Origin: Faunimonas pinastri
Lineage (GTDB): Bacteria; Pseudomonadota; Alphaproteobacteria; Rhizobiales; Afifellaceae
NCBI RefSeq assembly: GCF_900110915.1
Contig: NZ_FOFG01000002.1
Coordinates: 62,001-126,000, forward strand
DNA: 64,000 nt
Direction of reading: 5' to 3'
The notes beneath the pieces are model-generated. The model ran no database searches. It was given only the letters and a program-made list of their open reading frames with translations, and was not told where the DNA came from. A program made the translations under genes and the position numbers. Below, one piece after another: positions 17,932 to 26,131 of this stretch; within the stretch, counting starts at the first letter, position 1; each line of letters starts with the position of its first letter.

Positions 17932-20900
17932 ATGAATCCTACCCAATCTCGCGCCGGACGCTGGGACTCCCGAAACGTCACGGCCGTGCTCGGCCCGACC
18001 AACACCGGCAAGACCCACCTGGCGATCGAACGCATGCTCGGCCACGAGACCGGCGTGATCGGCCTGCCGCTGCGACTCCTCGCGCGCGAGGTCTATACGC
18101 GCGTCGCCGAGCGGGCCGGTGCCCATAACGTCGCGCTGATCACCGGCGAGGAGAAGATCCTGCCGCCGAATCCGCGTTACTGGGTTTCCACCGTGGAAGC
18201 CATGCCGCGCGAGACGGACGCCGCCTTCGTCGCCATCGACGAGGTGCAGCTCGCGGCCGACCTGGAGCGCGGTCACGTCTTTACCGACCGCATCCTGAAT
18301 CTTCGTGGCAGCCAGGAAACCCTGCTGCTCGGCGCCGCCACCATGCGCGGCATCATCGAGCAGCTCCTCCCGGGCGTCCACGTCGTCACGCGCCCGCGCA
18401 TGTCCGTGCTGGCCTATGCCGGGCAGAAGAAGATCACCCGCCTGCCCGAGCGCTCGGCCGTCGTCACCTTTTCCGCCGACGAGGTCTATGCCGTCGCCGA
18501 GCTGATCCGCCGCCAGCGGGGCGGTGCCGCCGTTGTGCTGGGCGCTCTCTCCCCGCGCACGCGCAACAAGCAGGTCGAGCTCTACCAGAACGGCGACGTG
18601 GATTTCCTCGTCGCCACCGATGCGATCGGCATGGGGCTCAATCTCGATCTCGACCATGTCGCCTTCGCCGCGGATTCCAAGTTCGACGGTCACCAGTTTC
18701 GCGAATTGACGGCCGCTGAGCTGGCGCAGATCGCGGGCCGAGCTGGCCGGCACATGCGCGACGGCACTTTCGGTGTCACCGGCCGCGTGGCGCCCTTTCC
18801 GGACCCGCTGGTGGAAGCGATCGAGAGCCACCGCTTCGAGCCGGTGAAGACGCTGCAATGGCGCAACGGCGAACTCGACTTTTCCAGCCTCGCGGCGCTG
18901 AAAGAGAGCCTCGAGCGACCGGCCAGCGTTGCCGGTCTCAGCAAGGCGCCACCGACCGACGACCAGGTCACGCTGGAAATGCTCGCCCGCGATGGCGAGA
19001 TTCGCGATCGGGCCCAGGGCAAGACCGCCGTGCGGCGCCTGTGGGATGTTTGCCGCCTGCCCGATTATCGCCGCATCGCTCCCGCGCAACACGCGCAGAT
19101 CGTCGGCGATATCTTTACCTTCTTGTCCGATGGCGGTGTGGTGCCGGATGACTGGATCGCTTCGCAGATCCGCCATGCGAACCACACGGAGGGGGATATC
19201 GATACCCTTTCCAGCCGCATCGCGCATATCCGCACATGGACCTTCGTCGCCAACCAGCCGGATTGGCTCGGTGACGCAGTCCATTGGCGAGAAGAAGCAA
19301 GGGCTGTAGAAGACGCCCTTTCCGATGCCCTTCACGAACGGCTGACGAAACGCTTTGTCGACCGGCGCACGAGTGTTCTGATGCGCCGGCTCAGGGAGAA
19401 TACGATGCTTGAAGCCGAGATCACCGTCTCGGGCGAGGTGCTGGTCGAGGGTCAGCACGTCGGAGTCCTGCAGGGCTTCCGTTTTACGCCGGATGTGCAG
19501 GCCGAAGGCGCGGAGGCGAAAGCCCTTCGAGCGGCGGCCCAGAAGGCGCTGGCGACCGCGATCGTCGATCGCGCCGAACGCCTGGCCAAGGCGGCGGATT
19601 CGGAAATTATCCTGTCCTCGGACGGTAATTTGCGCTGGCGCGGCGAGCCCATCGGCCGTCTGCTCGCGACAGAGGATGCGCTGAAGCCCCGGATCCTGAT
19701 CCTGGCCGACGAGCAGTTGACGGGGCCGGCACGCGACATGGTCGAGGCCCGCCTGCAATCGTGGCTCACCACCCATATCGGCACGCTGCTGCAGCCGCTG
19801 ATGACGCTTGCCACCGACCAGACGCTGACGGGCATCGCCCGGGGCGTCGCGTTCCGGCTGGTGGAGAATTACGGAGTTCTCGACCGCCGCGACGTGGCGG
19901 AGGAGATCCGTTCGCTGGATCAGGAAGCCCGCGCGCAGCTGCGTCGATTCGGTGTCCGCTTCGGCTCGCACCACATCTACCTGCCGGCCCTGCTGAAGCC
20001 CGCGCCGAGCACCCTCCTCGCCCAGCTCTGGGCGCTGAAGGAGAAGGATCTCGAGATCCCGGGCCTCGCCGAGCTGCCCGCCGTCTCCAGTTCCGGCCGG
20101 ACCTCGGTCAACGTCGAGACCGATTTCGATCCGGCGGTGTATCGCCGCTTCGGCTTCCGCGTCTATGGACGTCGCGCCATCCGCATCGACATCCTTGAGC
20201 GCCTCGCAGACCTGATCCGTCCGGCGCTGAGCTGGAATGCCGGCAGCGAAGGCGAGCGTCCGGACGGTGCCGTGGACGGTCAGCGCGGCTTCGTCGTCAC
20301 ACAGGCGATGACGTCGCTGCTCGGCGCCTCCGGCGAGGACATGGCCGTGATCCTGAAGGGTCTGGGCTATCGCATGGACCGGCGCCCCAAGCCGCAGCCC
20401 GTCGCAGCCGAGACGCAGCCGGCCGAACCGGTCGTTCCGGCAAACGAGACCGAAGAAGCTCCGGCCGCGTCCACGATCGCCGAATCGGTGCCCGATGCTG
20501 AGGTGACTCCCGCCGCTGAAATCGCGCCCGAGACCGCGGTGACGGATGAGCAGGCCGGGCTGGAAGCCGAAACCCAGGAAGCTTCCGCCCCCGAGGAGAC
20601 GGCTCCGGCCCTCGACGCACATGGCGAGCCCGAACAGGTCGAGGAAGTCGCCGAGCCCGAACAGGCCGTCCATGAGGATGAGATCGCCGGCGCAGCCGCT
20701 CAGGAGCAGGAAGTCGCCGAAGCCGAGCCGGCCAGCGTGGCGTCAGAGGCTTCCGCTTCCGATGGCAGCGTAACCGAAGATACGGCTGCGAGCGCTGAGC
20801 CGGACACCATCGAAGTCTGGCAGCCGGCTCCGCATGGCGGCCGTGGGCGTGGCCAGGGTGGTCGTCCCAATCGCCAGAACGCCCGCGGCGGCCAGACCGA

Positions 20901-21300
20901 CGAAGGCGAACAGCGGACCGGTGGGCGCGAACGGCGCGGGGGCCAAAATCGGGGTGGCCAGAATCGAGGTGGTCAGAACCGGGCTAGCGAGAACCGCGGT
21001 GAGCAGCGCGGGGAAGGCCCGAACCGGGGCGAAACCCGCGCCCCGCAAGAGGGTCGCACCCAGGAGCCGCGCGAGGGGCAGCGTCAGGGACGCCGTCCCG
21101 ATCAGCGTCCCGACAATCGCTCCGACCAGCGCGGCGAGCAGCGTCGCGATCGGCCGGATCGGGGTCCGCGCAAGCCCGACCAGAACCGCTTCCAGGATCG
21201 CAACCCGCGTCCGCCGCGTGATCGCCCGGTCGACCCGGACAATCCGTTCGCGGCTCTGGCAGCTCTGAAGTCGAGCCTGGAGAAAAGCGGCCCGAAGTGA
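17932..21300 (+). CDS. SUV3/MgpS-type DExH RNA helicase with disordered Gly/Arg tail
   Basis: Superfamily 2 helicase of 1122 residues, of the alphaproteobacterial group related to mitochondrial SUV3. Walker A GPTNTGKTHLA (about 21-31), motif II IDEVQLA (about 102-108), and motifs V/VI ATDAIGMGLNLDLD and QIAGRAGRH are all intact, so it is a likely ATP-dependent RNA helicase. The C-terminal third (after about residue 820) is low complexity: first an acidic Glu/Ala-rich part, then an Arg/Gly/Gln/Asn-rich part with tandem NRGGQ units and RPDQRPDNR repeats, then the conserved-looking end NPFAALAALKSSLE. The tail resembles an RGG RNA-binding region. ATG at 17932. Its TGA overlaps the S4 gene GTG (GTGA at 21297). 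Confidence 0.9.
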   Translation: MNPTQSRAGRWDSRNVTAVLGPTNTGKTHLAIERMLGHETGVIGLPLRLLAREVYTRVAERAGAHNVALITGEEKILPPNPRYWVSTVEAMPRETDAAFVAIDEVQLAADLERGHVFTDRILNLRGSQETLLLGAATMRGIIEQLLPGVHVVTRPRMSVLAYAGQKKITRLPERSAVVTFSADEVYAVAELIRRQRGGAAVVLGALSPRTRNKQVELYQNGDVDFLVATDAIGMGLNLDLDHVAFAADSKFDGHQFRELTAAELAQIAGRAGRHMRDGTFGVTGRVAPFPDPLVEAIESHRFEPVKTLQWRNGELDFSSLAALKESLERPASVAGLSKAPPTDDQVTLEMLARDGEIRDRAQGKTAVRRLWDVCRLPDYRRIAPAQHAQIVGDIFTFLSDGGVVPDDWIASQIRHANHTEGDIDTLSSRIAHIRTWTFVANQPDWLGDAVHWREEARAVEDALSDALHERLTKRFVDRRTSVLMRRLRENTMLEAEITVSGEVLVEGQHVGVLQGFRFTPDVQAEGAEAKALRAAAQKALATAIVDRAERLAKAADSEIILSSDGNLRWRGEPIGRLLATEDALKPRILILADEQLTGPARDMVEARLQSWLTTHIGTLLQPLMTLATDQTLTGIARGVAFRLVENYGVLDRRDVAEEIRSLDQEARAQLRRFGVRFGSHHIYLPALLKPAPSTLLAQLWALKEKDLEIPGLAELPAVSSSGRTSVNVETDFDPAVYRRFGFRVYGRRAIRIDILERLADLIRPALSWNAGSEGERPDGAVDGQRGFVVTQAMTSLLGASGEDMAVILKGLGYRMDRRPKPQPVAAETQPAEPVVPANETEEAPAASTIAESVPDAEVTPAAEIAPETAVTDEQAGLEAETQEASAPEETAPALDAHGEPEQVEEVAEPEQAVHEDEIAGAAAQEQEVAEAEPASVASEASASDGSVTEDTAASAEPDTIEVWQPAPHGGRGRGQGGRPNRQNARGGQTDEGEQRTGGRERRGGQNRGGQNRGGQNRASENRGEQRGEGPNRGETRAPQEGRTQEPREGQRQGRRPDQRPDNRSDQRGEQRRDRPDRGPRKPDQNRFQDRNPRPPRDRPVDPDNPFAALAALKSSLEKSGPK
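20941..21000 (+). repeat. four tandem 15-bp repeats in helicase tail
   Basis: Four copies of a 15-base unit at 20941-20955, 20956-20970, 20971-20985 and 20986-21000, consensus GGYCAGAAYCGNGGT with the last copy most diverged. In frame, each codes five residues (GQNRG type), so length changes would alter the disordered tail without frameshift. Confidence 0.85.
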
Positions 21301-21605
21301 CCGAAGGTAGCCCACAGCGAATCGACAAGTGGCTCTGGCACGCCCGTTTCGTGAAGACACGGACGGGCGCGCAGAAACTGGCTGTGTCGGGCGATGTGCG
21401 CGTGAACCGGGAAAAGGTATCATCCGCCAGCCGGCTCGTTCACGCCGGTGACGTGCTGACCATCGCGACGGACCAGGCCGTGCGGGTGATCCACATTCTC
21501 GGTATCTCAGAGCGGCGCGGCCCTTTCGATGAGGCGCGCCTGCTCTACCGGGACGCGTCCACGCCCGGGCGGGAGGCGAGTTCGGAGCCTCTGGAACAAC
21601 CTTAG
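21297..21605 (+). CDS. S4-domain RNA-binding protein (Hsp15-like)
   Basis: A 102-residue protein with an S4 RNA-binding domain at about residues 8-70: [23 protein letters not shown] and [10 protein letters not shown] with [12 protein letters not shown]. The layout equals HslR/Hsp15, a heat-shock protein that binds free 50S subunits carrying nascent chains and helps recycle stalled ribosomes. GTG start within the helicase stop (GTGA) indicates coupled translation with the RNA helicase, consistent with joint work on RNA. The C-terminal 25 residues are charged and probably disordered. Confidence 0.9.
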   Translation: MTEGSPQRIDKWLWHARFVKTRTGAQKLAVSGDVRVNREKVSSASRLVHAGDVLTIATDQAVRVIHILGISERRGPFDEARLLYRDASTPGREASSEPLEQP

Positions 21606-21702
21606 AAAAACATTCTCAACCGAACCGGCCGTGCGGCGGTGCGTCCCTTGCCCGGCCCACCGAAACCCGGTACTCCGCGCCGGTTCATTCTCGGAGACAG
21701 CC

Positions 21703-22041
21703 ATGACCTATGTGGTCACCGATAATTGCGTCCGCTGCAAATACATGGACTGCGTGGAAGTCTGTCCCGTCGACTGCTTCTATGAAGGCGAGAACATGCT
21801 CGTCATTCATCCCGACGAGTGCATTGACTGCGGCGTCTGCGAACCCGAATGCCCGGCCGATGCGATCCGCCCCGATACGGAGCCGGGGCTCGACAAGTGG
21901 CTGACGATCAACGCGGATTATGCCGACAAGTGGCCGAACATCACGATCAAGCGCGACGCGCTTCCGGATGCCAAGGAAATGGACGGCCAGGAAGGCAAGT
22001 TCGAGAAGTATTTCTCGGCGGAGCCGGGCCAGGGCGACTGA
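21703..22041 (+). CDS. fdxA: seven-iron ferredoxin FdxA
   Basis: Ferredoxin of 112 residues with a [3Fe-4S] and a [4Fe-4S] cluster. The N-terminal cysteines follow the pattern [18 protein letters not shown] and the second group [12 protein letters not shown], the arrangement of Azotobacter-type FdxA (7Fe). Start [10 protein letters not shown] is diagnostic. It supplies low-potential electrons in the cytoplasm; partner not evident. It is followed by carD in a conserved alphaproteobacterial order. An in-frame longer version would begin inside the S4 gene and is discarded. Confidence 0.95.
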   Translation: MTYVVTDNCVRCKYMDCVEVCPVDCFYEGENMLVIHPDECIDCGVCEPECPADAIRPDTEPGLDKWLTINADYADKWPNITIKRDALPDAKEMDGQEGKFEKYFSAEPGQGD

Positions 22042-22091
22042 TCGCGCCCGCTGATCCACAGAAATCTTAACCGACTGGCTTCATACGACTC

Positions 22092-22111
22092 GCCGGGACC
22101 ATGGCCCCGGC
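22092..22111 (+). terminator. 20-bp palindrome after fdxA, possible terminator
   Basis: GCCGGGACCATGGCCCCGGC is a near-perfect inverted repeat (one A/C mismatch in each half) 50 bases after fdxA. No T-run follows, so it may be a stabilising hairpin or protein site rather than a true terminator. Confidence 0.35.
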
Positions 22112-22120
22112 AGCAAATCA

Positions 22121-22149
22121 TTGATTTCCTGCGGATTTTGCTCTATATA
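22121..22149 (+). promoter_or_regulatory. sigma-70-like promoter of carD
   Basis: TTGATT (22121-22126), a 17-base spacer and TATATA (22144-22149), set in an AT-rich stretch unusual for this GC-rich sequence. Transcription would begin near 22156, giving a leader of about 190 bases before the carD ATG at 22346. The 304-base gap 22042-22345 otherwise holds only the palindrome at 22092 and the leader hairpins. Confidence 0.6.
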
Positions 22150-22184
22150 TCAAATCTCTGACTGATCAACCCCCGAGATGGGAA

Positions 22185-22202
22185 ATCCAGCGACAGCTGG
22201 AT
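22185..22202 (+). other. stem-loop in the carD leader
   Basis: ATCCAGC, loop GACA, GCTGGAT: a perfect seven-base-pair stem some 30 bases after the predicted transcription start. A second possible stem (GCGCG/CGCGC around a TTCTGGTT loop) lies near 22225-22245. Together they suggest a folded 5' leader; no known riboswitch class is recognised. Confidence 0.45.
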
Positions 22203-22345
22203 CGAGGTGAGCGTGGCCCCGCAGGGATCGCGCGTTCTGGTTCGCGCATGTCTCAGGCATGAATCCGGCCTTCTCCCGCAACCGTCTTGAAAAGGGTGTG
22301 ATGTGGCAGCGTTGGGCTGCGGAGACGAGCAGGAGTTCGAAGCGT

Positions 22346-22912
22346 ATGACGATAAAGAAGGCGGTTACGCGTCACGGTTTCAAGACGGGTGAAAGCATCG
22401 TCTATCCCGCTCACGGCGTCGGCAGGATCATCGACATCGAAGAGCAGCAGGTCGCGGGCATGCAGCTCGAGCTTTTCGTCATTACCTTCGAAAAAGACAA
22501 GATGACGCTGCGGGTCCCGATCGCCAAGGCTGCGTCCGTGGGGATGCGCAAGCTGGCGGACGAAGAGACCATCGGCAAGGCTCTGGAACTTGTCCGGGGC
22601 CGGCCGCGCGTCAAGCGCACCATGTGGAGCCGTCGTGCGCAGGAATACGAAGCCAAGATCAATTCCGGCGACCTGATCTCGATTTCGGAAGTCGTGCGCG
22701 ATCTCTATCGCTCCGAGAGCCAGCCCGAGCCGTCCTATTCCGAGCGCCAGCTTTACGAGCAGGCAATCGACCGGATGTCCCGCGAGGTTGCCTCGATCGA
22801 GAACACGACGGAAGCCGAGGCGGTGAGCAAGATCGAGAAGTCGATCGAGAGCAGCCCGAAGCGCAAGCGCGCTGCCGGGGCCGACGAACAGGTCCAGGAA
22901 GAAGCCGCCTGA
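22346..22912 (+). CDS. carD: CarD/CdnL family RNA polymerase-binding regulator
   Basis: Transcription factor of 188 residues that binds the beta subunit of RNA polymerase and stabilises open complexes at sigma-70 promoters, including rRNA promoters. The RNAP-interaction domain is seen at about residues 10-65: FKTGESIVYPAHGVGRI, then LELFVITFEKDKMTLRVPIAKA. The rest is the helical DNA-binding domain (RPRVKRTMWSRRAQEYEAKINSGDL) and a charged tail. The ATG at 22346 has an AGGAG site at ten bases; upstream in-frame ATGs at 22259 and 22301 lack one. A strong terminator follows directly, so carD is monocistronic, with its own promoter and a long leader. Confidence 0.93.
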   Translation: MTIKKAVTRHGFKTGESIVYPAHGVGRIIDIEEQQVAGMQLELFVITFEKDKMTLRVPIAKAASVGMRKLADEETIGKALELVRGRPRVKRTMWSRRAQEYEAKINSGDLISISEVVRDLYRSESQPEPSYSERQLYEQAIDRMSREVASIENTTEAEAVSKIEKSIESSPKRKRAAGADEQVQEEAA

Positions 22913-22934
22913 TCCAGGTAGCCAATCTCGATAA

Positions 22935-22962
22935 AAAGCCCCGAAGCAAGCTTCGGGGCTTT
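22935..22962. terminator. bidirectional terminator between carD and the SWFGD/BON gene
   Basis: AAAGCCCCGAAGC, loop AA, GCTTCGGGGCTTT: a 13-base-pair perfect stem with A-run before and T-run after. It can end carD on the plus strand and the BON protein transcript on the minus strand. Confidence 0.9.
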
Positions 22963-23035
22963 CTTATTGGGAATGCCGGGGCGTTGTGGGGCGGACATGT
23001 CCGCCCCTTCCGGCCGACCGAGCAAGCCTGATGGC

Positions 23036-24112
23036 CTAGTTGCGCGTCGTGGTGTTTCCGGTCGTCGTGCCTGTCATACCCGTACCGGTCGTGGAACCGC
23101 TCACCGTGGACGTGCCCGTCACGTTGCGGTTCTGCGTGTTGGCGGAAGACGCACCGGTGCCGGAAGTCCCTCCAAAGTCGGAGCGATCAGAACCGAACTG
23201 GTTCTCGTCCTGCTCGACGCGCAGATTGTTCTGCACGTGCGTCACGCCGCTCACCTGCTCGGCGATATCCTCGGCATGGCGCTTGGAGAATCGGTTGTTG
23301 ACCGTGCCATCCAGCGTAACTTCCGAGTCCGATACCTTCACGTCGATGTTAGAGGCGTCGATGCGCCAGTCGTCGGTCAGGCGGTCCGAGACGTCCTCGC
23401 GAATTCGGTCGTCCGACCGTCGATAGCCTTTCGGACCACGGCCGCGAAACTCGTCCTGCTGGCGACGGCGTTCGGCATCCTCATCGCCGAACCAGGACGA
23501 GACCTCGTCGCTGGCGCGATCCCAGAAGCCGCGCTCCTCGCCGCGACCGTAATTGCGGCCGGAACCGCGGCCGAACTGATTGCCGTAAGACTCGGAGCCG
23601 TAGTCGGACCCCCGGCCCTGCTCGCCATACCCACGGTAGCTACCGGCGCCGAACTGACCACCGCGATTGAATCCACCCGAGTGGTTCCAGTCGCTGCGCC
23701 CCTGTCCGCTCCCGAAGCCGCGCTGCTCGCCACGGTCGTAGCCGCCTCGATCCCAGTTTCCCCGGGCAGCGTCGCGGCCGGAGTCACGGGAGTAATCCTC
23801 ACGGCCATAGCCGGCACCGGATTCGCCGGAGTCGGAATAACCGCCGCGCGACCCGCGATCGCCGTCAAAGCCACCGCGGCCGGATCGCATTCCGCCGAAA
23901 TCGCCGGAATAGCCGCCATCGCGGCCATAGTTCTGACCGTAGTCGCCGCCATAGCTGCGCTGCTCCTCGCGATTGTAGCCGCCGCCATAGCCCCGGGATT
24001 CCTGGGTACGGCCGCGACCGTAGTCCTGATACCCATAGTCGTTTCGGCTCCGGTCGTCCTCGCGGTCGCGATCGATCTCGGAGTTGTTCCTCCAACGGTT
24101 CTGGTCTGCCAT
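23036..24112 (-). CDS. SWFGD/BON-domain protein with Gly/Arg/Tyr-rich region
   Basis: A 358-residue protein in three parts. Residues about 20-195 are low complexity, dominated by Gly, Arg, Tyr, Asp and Ser (RGYGGGYNREEQRSYGG style). Residues 201-232 hold the SWFGD element (SSWFGDEDAERRRQ and RGRGPKGYRRSDDRI), which leads into a BON domain at about 234-299 ending in GVTHVQNNLRV. The last 50 residues are Ser/Thr/Gly-rich. No signal peptide is seen, so it may be cytoplasmic, though most BON proteins are periplasmic or osmotic-shock linked. The ATG at 24112 is preceded by GGAGA. Function is not established; stress protection is a guess from family relatives. Confidence 0.85.
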   Translation of the reverse strand: MADQNRWRNNSEIDRDREDDRSRNDYGYQDYGRGRTQESRGYGGGYNREEQRSYGGDYGQNYGRDGGYSGDFGGMRSGRGGFDGDRGSRGGYSDSGESGAGYGREDYSRDSGRDAARGNWDRGGYDRGEQRGFGSGQGRSDWNHSGGFNRGGQFGAGSYRGYGEQGRGSDYGSESYGNQFGRGSGRNYGRGEERGFWDRASDEVSSWFGDEDAERRRQQDEFRGRGPKGYRRSDDRIREDVSDRLTDDWRIDASNIDVKVSDSEVTLDGTVNNRFSKRHAEDIAEQVSGVTHVQNNLRVEQDENQFGSDRSDFGGTSGTGASSANTQNRNVTGTSTVSGSTTGTGMTGTTTGNTTTRN

Positions 24113-24254
24113 GGTATTTCTCCATTGCTGAGCTTGGTTACCGTTTTTCAACGGTTGCCATCACAACGGGCAGACGCGGAGGGTCGTTCCGAGAGTTCTC
24201 ATTTCGGGACAGGAGGCGGCTCCAGCTCTCGGCAAGCAGATGCAGAGGCTTCGT

Positions 24255-26072
24255 TTAAAGCCGGTCTGTCGGCGTCGCCGCGTCGATGATGCGCAGCTGC
24301 GCCCGCGGGGTGCCGCCCCAGTGGTCGAGACAAAGCGTTCCGGCGAGATGCAAAGGGCGTCCACGGGAAGCGAGCAGCAATTCGCCCAGCGGCGTCTCGG
24401 CTGCACGAAACGCCATGGCCTTCAGGCCCGGCCCCTGCCCGCCCGAGACGGTCAACCGGACATGGCCGCTGCCGACCACCTCCACATAATTCAACCGGTG
24501 CGCCGGCAAGGCGAAGATCGGCGAAGGGTGGCCCGAACCGAACGGCCCCACCTTCTCCAGCGACTGGATGAAATCGACATGGGCGCCGGCGTCGGAGATC
24601 GCGCTGTCGATGAGGAGCGATCGATCGCGTCGCCCCTCTTCCACCTGCCCGGCAAGCCTTTCTTCCAGAAAGGCCTGGAGTTCGCCCAGCCGGTGCTGGG
24701 ACACCGTGAGGCCGGCCGCCATCGCATGGCCGCCGCCCTTGGCCAGAATTCCCGCCTCGACCGCCGCCCGGATCGCCTCCCCGAGATCGACGCCGGAAAT
24801 GGAGCGCCCGGAGCCGGTCCCGAAGCCGTTCTCTCCAAGAGCGATAGCCAGCGCCGGCCGCTCGAATCGTTCCTTCAGCCGCGATGCGACCAGGCCGACC
24901 ACGCCCGGATGCCATTCCGGACGGCTGACCACGAGGACAGCGGGCTCGCGACCACTCGCGATCAGCGCCTCGACCTCGGCTGTGGCCTCGCTGACCGCCT
25001 CCACTTCGATCGCCTGCCGCTCCGCGTTCAATTGATCGAGAATCCCGGCGATCCGTTCCGCTTCGGCCGGCTCGCGCGTCGTCAGCAATTGCGCGCCCAG
25101 CGACGCATTGCCGATGCGCCCGCCCGCATTGATCCGAGGACCCAGCAGAAAACCGAGACGGCCGGCATCCAATGGCCCCTTGAGCCGCGACACGGCGGCG
25201 AGGGCCGAGAGGCCGGGATACCCGCCCCCGCGCATGCCGATCAGCCCCTTGATGACGAAGGCGCGGTTGACGCCCTTGAGGGGGACCATGTCGCAGACGG
25301 TGCCGAGCGCCACGAGATTGACCAGCCCGAGCAGATCCGGCTCCTTGCGGGCCGCGAAGAAACCGCGGCGCCTGAGTTCGCGCTGCAGGCCGACCGCCGC
25401 CAGGAAGGTGACGCCGACGGCCGCGAGATGCCCCTGGCCGGAAAGGCAGTCCTGCCGGTTCGGATTCACGACCGCGACCGCGGCCGGGAGACTCGGGCCC
25501 ATCTGGTGATGATCGATAACGAGCACGTCCACGCCACGCTCGCGTGCGTGATCCAGCGCCTCGAAGCTCGTGGATCCGCAATCGACGCAGACGATCAGGC
25601 TGGCACCCTCGTCCACCAGGGTATCGATGGCGCCGGCATTCGGGCCGTAACCTTCGAAGATGCGGTCCGGGATGTAGATGCGAGGCGTCAGGCCGAGATC
25701 GGCCAGCGCGCGGTGCAGAAGCGCGGAGGATGTCGCGCCATCCACGTCGTAGTCGCCGAAGATCGCAACCGCTTCGCCTCGCTCCACCGCGTCGGCCAGG
25801 CGAGCCGCGGCCGCTTCCATGTCGGTCAGCGTCGCGGGATCGGGAAGGTCGCCGCGCAACGAGGGGACCAGAAAGGCCGCAGCCTTCTCGGCATCCACCC
25901 CACGCCCCGCCAGCACACGGGCGAGGATCTCGTCCAGCCCGTGCCGCTGGCTCATGGTGAGCGCGGCGGCCTCGCCGGCTCCGTCCAGCCGGGCGCGCCA
26001 GGCGCGTCCGGAGACAGAGCGGCTCACGCCAAGGAAGTCACGATCAGGCGTTGATTCGGCGAAACCCCACAT
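24255..26072 (-). CDS. recJ: single-stranded-DNA-specific exonuclease RecJ
   Basis: 5'-3' single-strand exonuclease of 605 residues used in RecF recombination and mismatch repair. DHH-family motifs are present: FGDYDVDGATSS (Asp107, Asp109, Asp111) and VLVIDHHQMG near 187, then CVDCGS and the DHHA1-type GxxGxGHAMAAGLTV stretch (GGGHAMAAGL) in the second half, with an OB-fold-like region at the end. Metal-binding residues appear complete. It lies 59 bases after hom on the same strand, likely in one transcript with hom and the aminotransferase. Confidence 0.95.
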   Translation of the reverse strand: MWGFAESTPDRDFLGVSRSVSGRAWRARLDGAGEAAALTMSQRHGLDEILARVLAGRGVDAEKAAAFLVPSLRGDLPDPATLTDMEAAAARLADAVERGEAVAIFGDYDVDGATSSALLHRALADLGLTPRIYIPDRIFEGYGPNAGAIDTLVDEGASLIVCVDCGSTSFEALDHARERGVDVLVIDHHQMGPSLPAAVAVVNPNRQDCLSGQGHLAAVGVTFLAAVGLQRELRRRGFFAARKEPDLLGLVNLVALGTVCDMVPLKGVNRAFVIKGLIGMRGGGYPGLSALAAVSRLKGPLDAGRLGFLLGPRINAGGRIGNASLGAQLLTTREPAEAERIAGILDQLNAERQAIEVEAVSEATAEVEALIASGREPAVLVVSRPEWHPGVVGLVASRLKERFERPALAIALGENGFGTGSGRSISGVDLGEAIRAAVEAGILAKGGGHAMAAGLTVSQHRLGELQAFLEERLAGQVEEGRRDRSLLIDSAISDAGAHVDFIQSLEKVGPFGSGHPSPIFALPAHRLNYVEVVGSGHVRLTVSGGQGPGLKAMAFRAAETPLGELLLASRGRPLHLAGTLCLDHWGGTPRAQLRIIDAATPTDRL

Positions 26073-26131
26073 GCCTGCAGTCTATCAGCCGGCAGCAATG
26101 GCGTCGAATGACGTGCCGTCGCGGCGGAGTT

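Noticed and set aside
17872-20673. 933-codon open frame on the minus strand opposite the helicase gene
   Set aside because: It is the antisense shadow of a GC-rich gene; the product is rich in Arg, Gln, His and Gly in a random manner, matches no family, and the plus frame has complete helicase motifs.
22967-24289. 440-codon plus-strand frame opposite the SWFGD/BON gene
   Set aside because: Repeated composition mirrors the Gly/Arg repeats on the other strand; no start site and no family.
24240-26054. 604-codon plus-strand frame opposite recJ
   Set aside because: Shadow frame of recJ; no domain, and recJ motifs are intact on the minus strand.
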